Both the position numbers and the translations under genes were made by a program. The notes under the pieces are model-generated. The model did no database searches, was not told the DNA's origin, and saw nothing but the letters and a program-made list of their open reading frames with translations. A DNA stretch of 64,000 nt from Tetracentron sinense (Eukaryota > Streptophyta > Magnoliopsida > Trochodendrales > Trochodendraceae): the NCBI GenBank assembly GCA_015143295.1, contig JABCRI010001393.1:57474-121473 (forward strand). Reading direction: 5' to 3'. Positions 12,000-23,859 of the stretch are shown in pieces. Every line of letters starts with the position of its first letter. The first letter of the stretch is position 1.

Positions 12000-12565
12000 G
12001 TTCTTCATTTGAGCACAAAGTTACTGAAGCTGATAACAAACTTGGGGTGGGGAAACCAATCCCAAGAATAAATCCAGAAGCTCTTAACAAAACAGATCTT
12101 TATGCAGTGGAGAAAAAGCTGCATCTGGGTTCTTTATGTGAAGTTGCAGATACAAAATCATGGCAATTTTGGATGGTGATGCTGAAAAATGGAAACTATG
12201 ACACAAAGTCTGGTCTGTGTCCTGAGAATGGAAAAAAAGGTGGGGCCTTTTAAGCCAGTGAGGTTCCCTTTCTTCAGAGATGGGTGCATGAACCAAGCCC
12301 TCTTGTATCATCAACAGACAGATTTATGGGGAATGGATAAAATGAGAGGGGGTTTCAATGGAACTTATGATCTTGGTTCTGATATTAGAGATGGGATTGA
12401 TGGGATCTCCTTCTTTGAGGTGGTCTGGGAGAAGAAAGCTAGAGTTGGACATTGGGCTTTTAATCAAAAGCTCAAAACATCAAAGAAATATCCATGGCTA
12501 ATGCTGTATCTCAGAGTTGATGCAATCAAAGGGTTCTCTGGTGGATACCATTATGACACAAGAGG
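12000..12565 (+). pseudogene. DUF7705-type plant protein, single exon fragment with frameshift
   Basis: After a good acceptor (GGGATAG at 11993-11999) the exon encodes SSFEHKVTEADNKLGVGKPI, then NPEALNKTDLYAVEKKLHLG and SWQFWMVMLKNGNYD. A seven-A run at 12232-12238 shifts the frame. The protein resumes one frame over as KKVGPFKPVRFPFFRDGCMN, through KTSKKYPWLMLYLRVDAIKG, ending GGYHYDTRG. I recognise this as the plant-specific, probably secreted family of unknown function that I recall as DUF7705; the number is from memory. Family members continue well beyond DTRG, but here AAAAATTATT follows without a GT donor, so the downstream exons are gone. The one-base shift in a homopolymer could also be an assembly error, but the truncation argues for a pseudogene. 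Confidence 0.75.
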
Positions 12566-13128
12566 AAAAATTATTATGTTTTCTTAGTTATGCAGATGAA
12601 CCTCAATTGGTGCATAATTCAGTTGTTTGACATTTTGCACTGTCCTGAGGCCACAGGTTTTATCTCAGTTTACCCACTAAAGAAACACAAAGGACCCATC
12701 CATCATCTTTCTCAAGCAAATACCTCAAACATGATGTACATATATTTCATAGTTTTTCTTAATTATATATATATATATATATATTTAAACCAAATATAAT
12801 TACATCACCCTGTATCATGCTAAACCAGAAAAGACCACACTAGACACTAACCAATTTGTATTCCAGTTCTATTTTCTAATTTTGTTTCCTACCTACACAG
12901 GCATATGCTCATTACAAAAAGAGACAGATGCTCATTACAAAACGAAGATAATCTCTGACTCAAAGAACATTAGACAGCCAAACCAAAGGAGAATCGAGAA
13001 ACAAAAATCATTCAATGTCCTTATTGTCCATTGCAACATATTATGAGTTGCCTTGGTGACTGAAGCCATGGCACTCTCAGAAGCTCTTTCATATAGCAGC
13101 TCAACATCAAAGGGATGAATATTGGAAC
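12566..13128. other. Spacer with (TA)n microsatellite, no gene recognised
   Basis: The (TA)n tract is at 12763-12784. The sequence around it is AT-rich and shows no coding signal. Confidence 0.45.
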
Positions 13129-13476
13129 TTATATTACTTGCTTATTGACATAAATGAATAACACTCGGATTTTGTTCTCACTATATGTTGGCTTGAAGTG
13201 GGAAAAGGACAAGTCACATCCTTCTTGATGTGGGTGGCCGGGAATCAATAGTGTTAAAATAATGAACTCCTTGCGCATGCATAAAGATGGGGCCCATGGG
13301 GGAAGGTTGTATGGAACAATCATAATAGGCCAACAATTATAAGAGTTGCTCTTGTTCCCAAAAGGATTGAATCCATCTGTTGCAAGTCCTAGCCAAACAT
13401 TATGAGACTCGGCAGCAAAGTCACTCCGCCTAATATTTATTGATTTCCAACAAGAAGAATCTACCGGATGACACAT
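13129..13476 (-). pseudogene. CACTA TNPD transposase remnant (Transposase_21/tnp2 domain)
   Basis: The minus-strand frame contains WLGLATDGFNPFGNKSNSYN, WPIMIVPYNLPPW and FIILTLLIPG. These are the same conserved block as residues 331-380 of the TNPD gene at 43401 (LGLASDGFNPFGH, VVLIPYNLPPWMCMK, MSLLIPGPRAPG). The two differ enough to be separate CACTA lineages. The frame diverges after LIPGHPH and no flanking transposase exons or CACTA ends are visible nearby. It is a dead internal fragment. Confidence 0.8.
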
Positions 13477-15189
13477 GTGGCTACTCTCCTATCTAATCCC
13501 TCTCAATAAAGGTTACACATTCCACATTCTCTCCTATCTAAACCATCACAGTAAAAACCCCATAGCATTTCCCTATTCTCTAAGGCATATGGGTGTATCG
13601 AGGTACATCATTCACACATTGCGAAGCCTCTAGTTCAAAAGCAAACAACTTGCTCTGCTAAAAGCATTATCCACTGCTTTTAATGCATCCATATGTCCTC
13701 TCTCTGCAACCTCGCTCAAAGTAGTTGCTTTACATTCCCAATTTCAGACCACACATTTAAAAGGACCGTCTAATACCGTGATAAAAGGACCATCTCAAAG
13801 CATCTCACTGTTTTAGAAATGCTTTCTAAATTTTCTATTTCTGGCATGTCAGAAGATTAATCCTTGCAACCTTCATGAATTTATGGGTGGAATGTGTGCT
13901 ACCAACTGCTAAGATAAGGAGGAGATAGTAGAGAAGGCATCGAAAATCCAAGCCTAGAAAGAAAGAGAGCAGAGTCCTAGATTGCACGATAGTATGCTTG
14001 ATCCAAAACAGAGTATACGTGTATAGACGGAATCTCCCTCCTGGTTCAAAGACCACAACGTAATCTTTGACGGATCGCTCTTTGCAATGGTAGCTCTTGA
14101 CTGACAATGTGTGAGATGGAAGGAGCCCTCTTTTCTTCTGAGTGGCAAGTCCCCTTTCATTTATAAATAGAAACTGAGGGATTGCAGCCAAAGAGGTAAG
14201 GGTAATTCATTAAATCTGAAGACAGGGAGTACTTCCATTGAGGATATATGAAGTTCTGCAAAGAAATCAACAACCAGAGAATGCCAAGGTGGTCTCTGTA
14301 GTAAGTAGGTGTCATAGATAAGTTTTATGGATCATTATTAGTATACATCTATGTATTAGGAATCAATAAATTTTACAGAAATCTTCCTTCTATAACTCTT
14401 GTGGGAATCGATAAATTGAAACAGTAGGGATGGATCCTGATATCTCTACACGCAACAACATACGGTACTGTGGCTGACAACCTAATATCCTAGATGTGGC
14501 ATAACAGTTGAGACGATCCATGGATTCTCTTTGAATGGTTTGCCTAAGAAAAGATATGGGAACAAAGCATCTATTTGGTATTGAAATTAAACACTAACTA
14601 TAACGCCATTGCTAGATCCAACATCATGAAATATCTGAAAATAAATAGAATAATCAAAAGAAAACATAAAACCTGAATCGACACCTTGAAAATCAAGCAG
14701 GAAAACCAAACCCTAATTTCAACTCTCATCAACAACTACCCAAACAAACTAATTAATCTAGAAACGAAACTTTAGGGATAAATCAAACGAATACTGATAG
14801 AGCTCGATTTGAGAACAAATATATAGAAACTTGCCTGGTAAAAAAAACAAATCTCGTGTGCAAAGGATAAGAGATGTGTGACTATTATGCGACCTCTTTG
14901 TGGAGGACCAAGCTTGGCTCGAGCTTAAAGTTAGAGAGATGAGTTGGAGAACCGGCGCCAGAGAGAAGTATACAAAAAGAATAGGAAAGAAGAGGAAAGA
15001 GTTGTGAGGGTCGGTTAGGTTCAAGTTGAAAAAAATTGACGGCTATAATCTGGTGTTGCTCTTGAAAACTCTATACCACAGTTAACAACCGTGGTTTGTA
15101 GCGACATATATATATCCACAGCTCATATCCGTTGTTCTTTGAGCACATTTGTGTAGTTCAATGAGCCTTTTCACGTAGCGGTTGAAGAG
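13477..15189. other. Spacer, no gene recognised
   Basis: Several minus-strand open frames (13835-14191, 14758-15024) have no recognisable domain. A small inverted motif CCACAGTTAACAACCGTGG at about 15074-15092 could form a hairpin. The piece at 15100-15189 runs into the copia fragment and may be its decayed upstream part. Confidence 0.4.
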
Positions 15190-15621
15190 ATGACTCCTCC
15201 TTTACCTATTTCTATTGATCCAGGGGATTTTCTGGTGATTGGTCATGAAAAAAATGATGTAAACATAGATGGAGGAAAACAAAGTGAGGTGCAGGTTTTC
15301 TCCAGGAATCCAAATCGTCGGGTTTGGATGATAGATACTAACAAAGAAGACCCTCATATGCTCTGCCATGAATCCTCCTCAGATCCAGGTAATATCTATA
15401 CCTCTCTTGCTGATTCTAACCTTCCTATTGCTCATACGTTAGGTGTTTGCTCTTGCACACAACACCCTATTTCTAACTTTGTGTCCTATGGTTTTGTATC
15501 TCCCTCGTATCGTACCTTTGCCATGGCTTTGTCTTCTGTGTCTATTCCTTGCAGTGTTGCAGATCCTCTTTCAAAGTTAGAATGGAAACAAGCAATGGAA
15601 GTACAGATGCTCTTTCTAAAC
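15190..15621 (+). pseudogene. Ty1/copia polyprotein fragment, start of the reverse transcriptase region
   Basis: The frame ends with HPISNFVSYGFVSPSYRTFA, then LSSVSIPCSVADPL and EWKQAMEVQM. This is the typical copia stretch just before and at the start of the reverse transcriptase domain (family form: HPISNFVSY...SPSYRAF...ALSSV...W..AM..E). It is cut at LFLNQ where the array repeat begins at 15622, so no catalytic YVDD region, integrase or LTR is present. The upstream 100 residues are a low-conservation linker. It is a truncated, dead element. Confidence 0.85.
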
Positions 15622-16484
15622 CAGTTTTCAACTTTACATACATAATCAGAACATCTCACTTTGCAGGCAAAATCTGTACATGCACGGCATAAAATTGACT
15701 AAAAATTTTCCAACAAGAATTTTGCTATCCTATTTAGAAAATAGTAGCAAAAAGCTCAAAAACTCTAAATCTCCTTATCGGTAGGAATTAAGCATAATGA
15801 TTCAATTATTAAAATCTAAAATAAGGGTAAGGAACAACATATCTCAATTTCGGCTGATGCATGGTAGAAACCAGTGTCCTTAAATCCGACGTTGCCCCTC
15901 AAGCAAGACTCTAGTGCACATGGGATGAAATGATGTCGTCTTGATTCAAAGTGCCCAACAAATAACGCCTGAAAAGTAACAATGTGAGAACTAGCTGATT
16001 TGAGCAATGAACAACAAAACGTATTGGGAATTCAGTTAGTGTATGTGCACAGATTCTTGTGTATCTAAGATATATTAGTCCAGACTAAGTATGTCTCTCT
16101 AAGCAAGTGTATATACAATATAAATATCTTAAGACTGCTCATACGAGTATCTAACAACATGCGCATTTGAATTCAAAATTTATGCCGTATTAGTTTGACG
16201 GTATTTCACATAAGCGCTTAAATTTTCCAACTTTTCTTTCGAGGGAATCTTCTAGAGAGCATTTAAAAATTGAGGTGAGATGAAGGTGCTTCATATCACT
16301 CATCACACATCTATCTGGGACTGTTTCTCATATAACTAACGTACTCGAAACACCACCAACATAAAGATAAATCACAAAAATTTAAACTTCTTCCAAACTA
16401 TAAATCAAATTTCGTTGACAAAAAATAATACCCAAAAATTGTGAAGGTTCTCCGGGGAAGTGAAGGTCGAAAGTATACCTCTTT

Positions 16485-16850
16485 TTAATTTTATTACACA
16501 AGTCTTAGATGGGCATACATCGTTTTCAAGATCTAACTAGTTCTACCTGGTTTTTTAATGATTGAATCATGATTACAAAGCTTCACGATGTAAAGTCTAC
16601 TGTTGATTCACACGAACCTTCTTTGTTGCTCAAAACTTTTCTCCAACGGAAGTTGATGGCTCTTCCTGATCACACCTCGAAGTAGGATCAATATCTAACC
16701 ACAAGAGAGAAAGACAGATGCTCGTACGGTTTAAAGGGAGAGAGAGGGCGTCTGTAAGACCAAGGGGGCGTCCGAGTAGAGAGGAGATGAGAGAGGCGTT
16801 CCAACTATATGGTGGCTTGTTTGGGTTTCTCTAATGAGAGATCCCATATA
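16485..16850 (-). promoter_or_regulatory. TATA box and polyadenylation signal on the minus strand of unit 1
   Basis: Reading the minus strand, TATATATATGGG near 16850 is followed about 360 bp later by AATAAAATT near 16490. This is the spacing of a U3-R boundary and a polyadenylation signal in a plant LTR. The same pair is in units 2 and 3. It suggests that part of each unit is an LTR in minus orientation, but I cannot fix the LTR ends. Confidence 0.35.
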
Positions 16851-17153
16851 TATATAGAGGAGAGAGTCCTTCTCCTTTTTGAAACACATTTTCTTGTATA
16901 AAAAAATATTGTCTAATTTAAAAAAGAACTGTCTAAACTAAACTTAGAAATCATCCTAATCAAATTGGCATTCTCCTTTCCGATTATCTAAATCCTGATT
17001 AGATAAGGAATAATCCTATTCCAAATTGAAACTAACAACTAGCAACCAAAAAGGAAGGAGGACAGAGAGAGAGAGGCATTCCACCCCAAGCGGGTGCCTT
17101 TCTTACAAACCCTAGTATTAATCTAATTCTCAATTAAATTAATAAATAGAGAG

Positions 17154-17173
17154 AGTGTGGGACGTCCCACACT
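17154..17173. repeat. Perfect 20-bp palindrome with ACGT core, unit 1
   Basis: AGTGTGGGACGTCCCACACT equals its own reverse complement. Unit 2 has the same element extended to 24 bp at 21584-21607. In unit 3 (about 25496) one arm has a mismatch. Confidence 0.95.
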
Positions 17174-19963
17174 AGGCCGGGTCCACTCTCTCACACTCTA
17201 TCCTCTTTAAAATTTAGATCACATATTCACAATAACGCTACTATACAATATAGTAGAAAACATGGAGGAAACTAATTAATTAAATTAAAGATTTGGGCAG
17301 CTCTGAGTGTGTGGGAACTAAAGGGATCCCCTATTTCCGGTTGTGGAACCAAGTGCTTCTTCTCCAAGATGTAGCCTTGTTACTAGGAAACAGTTTCCAA
17401 TTCATATTCCATTATGTACATCAATTTTCATCTACGTCTCTAGACTTCCACTAACCACAATAACATCTAATAACACATTGTGATCAAACCACCTGGAAAG
17501 AGAGAATTACATGTCAATAATTTCTATTACTAAAGTTTACAGTCTAGTCCTTCCACCAACAAATATTGCACACAACTTATGGAATAATTTCTTATAATGT
17601 CTTAATCCTTTGCTTATATTGAGAACTCTTTCAGTTGATACTTTTCGTCAAATTGAACTTTCAAAAACGATTTGAAATTCATTAGAAGAATAATTATACT
17701 TATTTTCTATATTTAGAAAATAATCATTTCGATAAAACCATTTCATCGATAAATACTAGCTGAATTTCTAAGTCCAGTTTGACAAGTATCAACTGAACAT
17801 TTACCCCATTAAGGAGTGGTGGAATCCTTATTGAGTGTCCACGCACTTCTTCAAGCATTAGGTACATAAATCAATTTGCCAAAATATTCCCCAACACTGA
17901 ATTTGTCACTATGCTTCTGGGCCAGGCCCTACGGAGGAACGACGCTGAATAACTTCACAAGATTTGGAATCGCCACCTATTTTATTTTAAGGAAAATAGG
18001 ACCCGGGTAAATAGTTTGATAAGAGCCTACGGTCTAGGTCAGAGTCTAGGTAAGTTATACGGTTAAGTCCCGGTGAAGTTGTTAGGCACCCCGGGGCCCT
18101 CTTTACGACGGTTACGTACTTCCTAGGTTTAACCCAAAAACAAAAAATTAGAGAAATTCCTAAGTAATTTGAGTTACGCTAATTAAGAAGGGATGAGAAG
18201 CAATATCTATCCTAGTTGTTGAACCCTCGATTGGGTTGCCTTCAAACCCGGGTAAGCGGGATCAGACCGGTGTAGTTCTTTCGCAGGGCTCACAGTAGTT
18301 AAGACTCATTGCGGAGTAGCGTAGTTTAGACTCGTTTCGGAGTGTTGGTAATTTATACTTATTCCGGAGTTGAGGGATAATTTATGTGTTCGTCCTGGAA
18401 ATTACGGTAGCTTAAGCTCATTCTGGAGCGGACAACATAGTTTTAGGCTCATTTATGAGCGCCGGGATTGATTAAATTTTCGTGTCTTGACTTTGTAATG
18501 TTTTTGGTCTTTTTTGATATTTTCTAATTTTTGGATAGTAGTTTAGGCTCAATGCAGAGCAGGGGGAGCAGGCATGCTCGCTATGGTTATAATTTTGGGT
18601 TTTCTGAATATTTAAATGTTTTTCGGTTTTTTGTTTTTATTGGGTTACGTTAGGATCGTTTCGGAGCGGTGGCAGTTTAGGCTCTTACTAAGTCATACCC
18701 AAATCAGTTCAGGCTCGTGCAAGTATTGAGCTTACTTCTAAGTCTAATCTAAGGTTAATCAAATTTTCTAAGGGTTGTCCGAGAATTATCTTAACATTTG
18801 TTTAAGGATTACTCTAAAAAGAGAGTTTCATTAACTATGGCTAACTAACTCAAAAAAGAATTAGGTTTAAGCAAATTAACCTAGGTCACCTAAGGATTAA
18901 GCCAATAGAAACAAACCTAATGTTTATTTAAAAATCTGATTTTAGGTAAGTTAAAACTAACCTAGAAACCAACTAAAGAAAGAATCTTGAAATCCAAATT
19001 ACATTTAACCTAAACTAAAAATCAGATTTAAAGCATTGAGACTAATCTAACTTAAAACAAACTTAACTAGATTAAAAACCTAACCTATTATTAGAAAAGG
19101 ATATAACCAAAGCTAATACAAAGCTAAACTAAAGGCTAATCTAAAACTAAAAGCAGCAGAATATTTTTCAAATCAAAACTAACATAGGAATTAATTGAGA
19201 GCATATCTAAACTAAACATAACCAATTTAAACCAAAAACCAAGGAATGGGGGGGCGGGGCGGAGGGGATACCAACGGCTACTGCCGTGGTGGATGGAAAA
19301 AGGAAGGCAGGCCCAAACTAGAGAAGAGAGTTGGGGGAGCTGCTGGGCTGGCTCCCTACTTGCCGAATGAAAGAAGACCATTGAGAGGTTCTACTGATTG
19401 CTATTGCCGCTGATCTGGACATGAATGAGGGTGTTGCAGGGGATGGAGGATGCCGTTGGGCTGAGGCAACGAGGGAGGAGATGGGGGACCAATGGTTGCT
19501 GGTCCGAGGGAAAAGATGAACTGCTCGTGAGGGAAAATGGGCTGAAGAGGGGACTGTTGTGGGCGTGAACAGGGGCTGTTACTGGGACTGTCAGTGGAGG
19601 TGAAATGTGGTTTTTTTGAGGACTGTTATGGGTGTGAACATATGTTGTGAGCTGATGGAGAAGGTGAGCTGGCTGGTAGGGGCTTTTGTGTGTGTACAAT
19701 GGGTGAGCCAAGAGGGATTTTCCTCCTCTCTTCTCCTTCTTTTCTTTTCCTTCCTCTCCTTCACCTTCAACGTGAGAGGGGCTGCAAGCAGCCTTAGAGA
19801 TTGCGAGAGGAAGAGAGTGGTGTGGTTGAGAGCATTTGGTGGTGCCTTGGGGTTCAAAAATGGATCTTACCTCCTCTTCTCCTCTCTTAGGTGAAATGGG
19901 GGTGAGATGGTGAGTGGGTGACGAAACTGATGGGCATGTGAGGTGAGGGCTTGGCTTGGGCGT

Positions 19964-22900
19964 ATCATTATAACATAATATAGCTTCATAGTTCTATAGC
20001 TCTTGCAAAGTACCAAATCCTCTAATCTATAGTCAACTAAATCAGTTTTCAACTTTACATACATAATCAAAACATCTCCCTTTGCAGGCGAAATCTGTAC
20101 ATGCATGAACTACTCTATGCTATAGCATAAAATTGACTAAAAACCGGAATTTTGCTATCCAATTTAGCAATTAGTAGCAAAAAGCTCAGAAACTCTAATT
20201 CTTCTTATCGGTAGAAATTAAGCATAATGATTCAATTATTAAAATCGATAATAGAGGCGAGGAACAACATATCTCTATTTCGACTGATGCATGGTAGAAA
20301 CCACTGTCTTTAAATCCGACGTTGCTCCTCAAGCAAGACTATAGTGCACATGGGATGAAATTTTGTTGTCTTGATTCAAAATGCCCAACAAATAACGCCT
20401 GAAAAGTAATAATGTGAGAACTAGCTGATTTGAGCAACAAACAACAAAAAGTATTGGGAATTCAGTTAGTGTATGTGCACAAATTCTTGTGTATATAAGA
20501 TATATTAGTCCAGACACAGATGTGGATAAGTATGTCTCCCTAAGCAAGTGTGTATACATTATAAATATCTTAAGAATGCTCATTCGAGTACGCAACAACA
20601 TGCGCGTTTGAATTCCAAATTTATGTCTTATTAGTTTGACGGTATTGCACGTAAGCGCTTAAATTTTCCACCTTTCCTTTTGAGGGAATCTTCTAGAGAG
20701 CATTTAAAAATTGAGGTGAGATAAAGGTGCTTCATATCACTCATCACACATCTATCTGGGACTGTTTCTTATATAACTACCGTACTCTAAACACCACCAA
20801 CATAACGATAAATCACAAAAATTTGAACTTCTTCTGAACTAAAAATCAGATTTCGTTGACTAAAAATAATACCCAAAAATTATGAAGCTTCTCCGGGGAA
20901 GTGAAGGTTGAACGTATACCTCTTTTTAATTTTATTACTCAAGTCTTAGATGGCCATACATCGTTTCCAAGATCTGACTAGTTCAACCTAAATTTATTAA
21001 TGATTGAATCATGATTACAAAGCTTCACGATGTAAAGTCTCCTATTGAATCACACGAACCTTCTTTGTTGCTCAAAACATTTTTCCAATTGATGGCTCTT
21101 CCTGATCACACCTCGAAGTAGGATCACAATCTAACCGCAAGAGAGAAAGACAGATGTTCGTACGGTTCAAAGGGAGAGAGAGGCCATCTGTAAGATCAAG
21201 GGGGCGTCCAAGTTGAGAGGATATGAGAGAGCGGCATTCTAACTATATGGTGGCTAGTTTGGGTTTCTTTAATGAGAGATCCCATATATATATAGAGGAG
21301 AGAGTCCTCCTTTTCGAAGCACATTTTCTTGTATAAACAAATACTGTATAATTTAAAAAAGAACTGTCTAAACAATACTTAGAAACTATCCTAATCAAAT
21401 TGGGATTCTCCTTTCCTATTATCTAAATCCTGACTAGATAAGGAATAATCCTATTCCAATTTGAAACTAACAACTAGCAACCAAAGAAGGAGGACAAAGA
21501 GAGAGAGGCATTCCACCCTAAGCGGGTGCCTTAATTACAAACCCTAGTATTTATCTAATTCTCAATTAAATTAAAAAATAGAGAGAGTGTGGGACGTCCC
21601 ACACTCTTACACTCTATCCTCTTTAATATTTAGATCACATATTAACAATAATGCTACTATAGAATATAGTAGAAAACATGGAGGAAACTAATTAATTAAA
21701 TTAAAGATTTGGGCAACTCTTAGTGTGTGGGAACTAAGGGGATCTCCTATTTCCGGTTCTGGAACCAAGTGCGTCTTCTCCAAGATGTAGCCTTGTTACT
21801 AGGAAACACTTTCCAATTCATATTCCATTATGTACTTCAATTTTCATATACGTCTCTGGACTTCCACTAACCACAATAACGTCTATTAACTCATTGTGAT
21901 CAAACCTCCGGGAAAGAGAGAATTACATGTCAATAATTTCTATTACTAAAGTTTACAGTCCCGGTGAAGGTGTTCGGCACCCCTGGGCCCCTGTTTACGA
22001 TGGTTACCTACTTCCTAGGTTTAAGCCAAACATGAAGAAATTAAAGAAATTCCTAAGTAATTTGAGTTACGCTAATTAAGAAGGGATGAGAAGCAATATC
22101 AATCCTAGTTGTTGAACCCTCGATTGGGTTACCTTCAAAGCCGGCTAATCGGGATCAGACCGGTGTAGTTCTTTCACGGGGTTTACAGTAGTTAAGACTC
22201 GTTGCGGAGTAGCATAGTTTAGACTCATTTCGGAGTGTCGGTAGTTTATACTCATTCTGGAGTGAGGGATAATTTATGTGTTCGTCTCGGAAATTACGGT
22301 AGCTTAAGTTCATTCTGGAGCGAACAACATAGTTTTAGGCTCATTTATAAGCGCCGGGATTGATTAAATTTGGTGTCCTGACTTTGTAATGTTTTTGGTC
22401 TTTTTTAATATTTTCTAATGTTTTAGATAGTAGTTTAGGCTCAATGCAAAGCATGGGGGAGTAGGCAAGCTCGCTATGGTTATAATATTGGGTTTTCTTT
22501 ATATTTAAACGTTTTTCGGTTTTTCATTTTTATTGGGGTACGTTAGGATCGTTTCGGAGCGGTGGCAGTTTAGGCTCTTACCAAGTCATACCCCAAGCTG
22601 TTTAGGCTCGTGCAAGTACTGAGCTTACAACTTAGTCTAATCTAGGGTTAATCAAATTTTCTAAGGATTGTCCGAGAATAATCTTAACATTTGTTTAAGG
22701 ATTACCCTAAAAAGAGAGTTTCATTAACTATGGCTAACTAACTCAAAAAAGAATTAGGTTTAAGCAAATTAACCTAGGTCACCTAAAGATTAAGCCAATA
22801 GAAACTAACCTAAGCTTTATTTAAAAACCTGATTTTAGGTAAGTTAAAACTAACCTAGAAACCAACTAAAGAAAGAATCTTGAAATCCAAATTACATTTA

Positions 22901-23859
22901 ACCTAAACTAAAAATAAGATTTAAAGCATTGAGATGAATCTAGCTTAAAACAAATTTAACTATATTACAGCCTAACCTATTATTAGAAAAGGATATAACC
23001 AAAGCTAATATAAAGCTAAACTAAAGGCTAATCTAAAACTAAAAGCAGCAGAATATTTTTCAAATCAAAACTAACATCGGAATTAATTGAGAGCATATCT
23101 AAACTAAACATAACCAATTTAAAACAAAAACAAAGGAATGGGGGGGCTGGGCGGAGGGGATATTAACTGCTACTGCCGTGGCTGATGGAAAAAGGAATGC
23201 AGGCCCAAACCGGAGAAGAGAGTTGGGGGCGCTGCTGGGCGGGTTCCCAACTTGCCGAACGAAAGAAGACCGTTGGGAGCTTCTACTGGTTGCTATTGAC
23301 ACTGATCTGGACATGAACGAAGGTGTTGCAGGAGATGGAGGATGCCGTTGGGCTGAGGCTATGAGGGAGGAGATGGGGGACTAATGGTTGCTGGTCCGAG
23401 AGCAGATATGAACTGCTCGTGAGGGAAAATAGGCTGAAGAGGGGACTGTTGTGGGCGTGAACAGGGGCTGTTACTGGGACTGTTAGTGGAGGTGAAATGT
23501 GGTTGTTTTGAGGACTATTATGGGTGTGAACATGTGCTGTGGGCTGATGGAGAAGGTGAGTTGGCTAGTGGGGGGCTTTGGTGTGTGTACAATGGGTGAG
23601 CCAAGAGGGATTTTCCTCCTCTCCTCTCCTTATTTTCTTTTCCTTCCTCTCCTTCTCCTTCAACGTGAGAGGGGCAGCAAGCTGCCTAAGAGATTGCGAG
23701 AGGAAGAGAATGGTGTGGTTGAGAGCATTTGGTGGTGCCTTGGGGTTCAACACAAGGATCTTACCTCCTCTTCTCCTCTCTTAGGTGAAATGGGGGTGAG
23801 ATGGTGAGTGGGTGTGACGAAACTGGTGGGCATGTGAGGTGATGGCTTGGCCTGTGCGT
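19964..23859. repeat. Array unit 2 (3.9 kb, one internal deletion)
   Basis: Compared with unit 1, about 530 bp is missing at 21959-21960. TTTACAGTC joins directly to CCGGTGAAGG, and AGTC is present at both sides of the lost segment in unit 1, which suits a deletion between short direct repeats. It also lacks about 18 bp after the palindrome at 21584-21607. Confidence 0.88.

Larger units (their letters stand above)
15622..19963. repeat. Array unit 1, most complete (about 4.34 kb, left edge truncated)
   Basis: This unit lacks about the first 79 bp because it starts inside the unit at the copia join. It keeps the block 17540-18070 (CCTTCCACCAACAAATATTG to GGTTAAGTC) that unit 2 lost. It also keeps the block at 18230-19360 that unit 3 lost. 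Open frames on both strands at 19136-19894 are proline- and serine-rich or repetitive and shift between units, so I do not call them genes. Confidence 0.85.

Noticed and set aside
13835-14191. 118-residue minus-strand open frame
   Set aside because: No family resemblance, no supporting splice or start context, and overlapping alternative frames of similar length.
19391-19857. Minus-strand open frames rich in Pro, Ser and His in the array units
   Set aside because: The frames change between units, carry no known domain and follow GC-rich low-complexity DNA. They look like chance open frames in a repeat.
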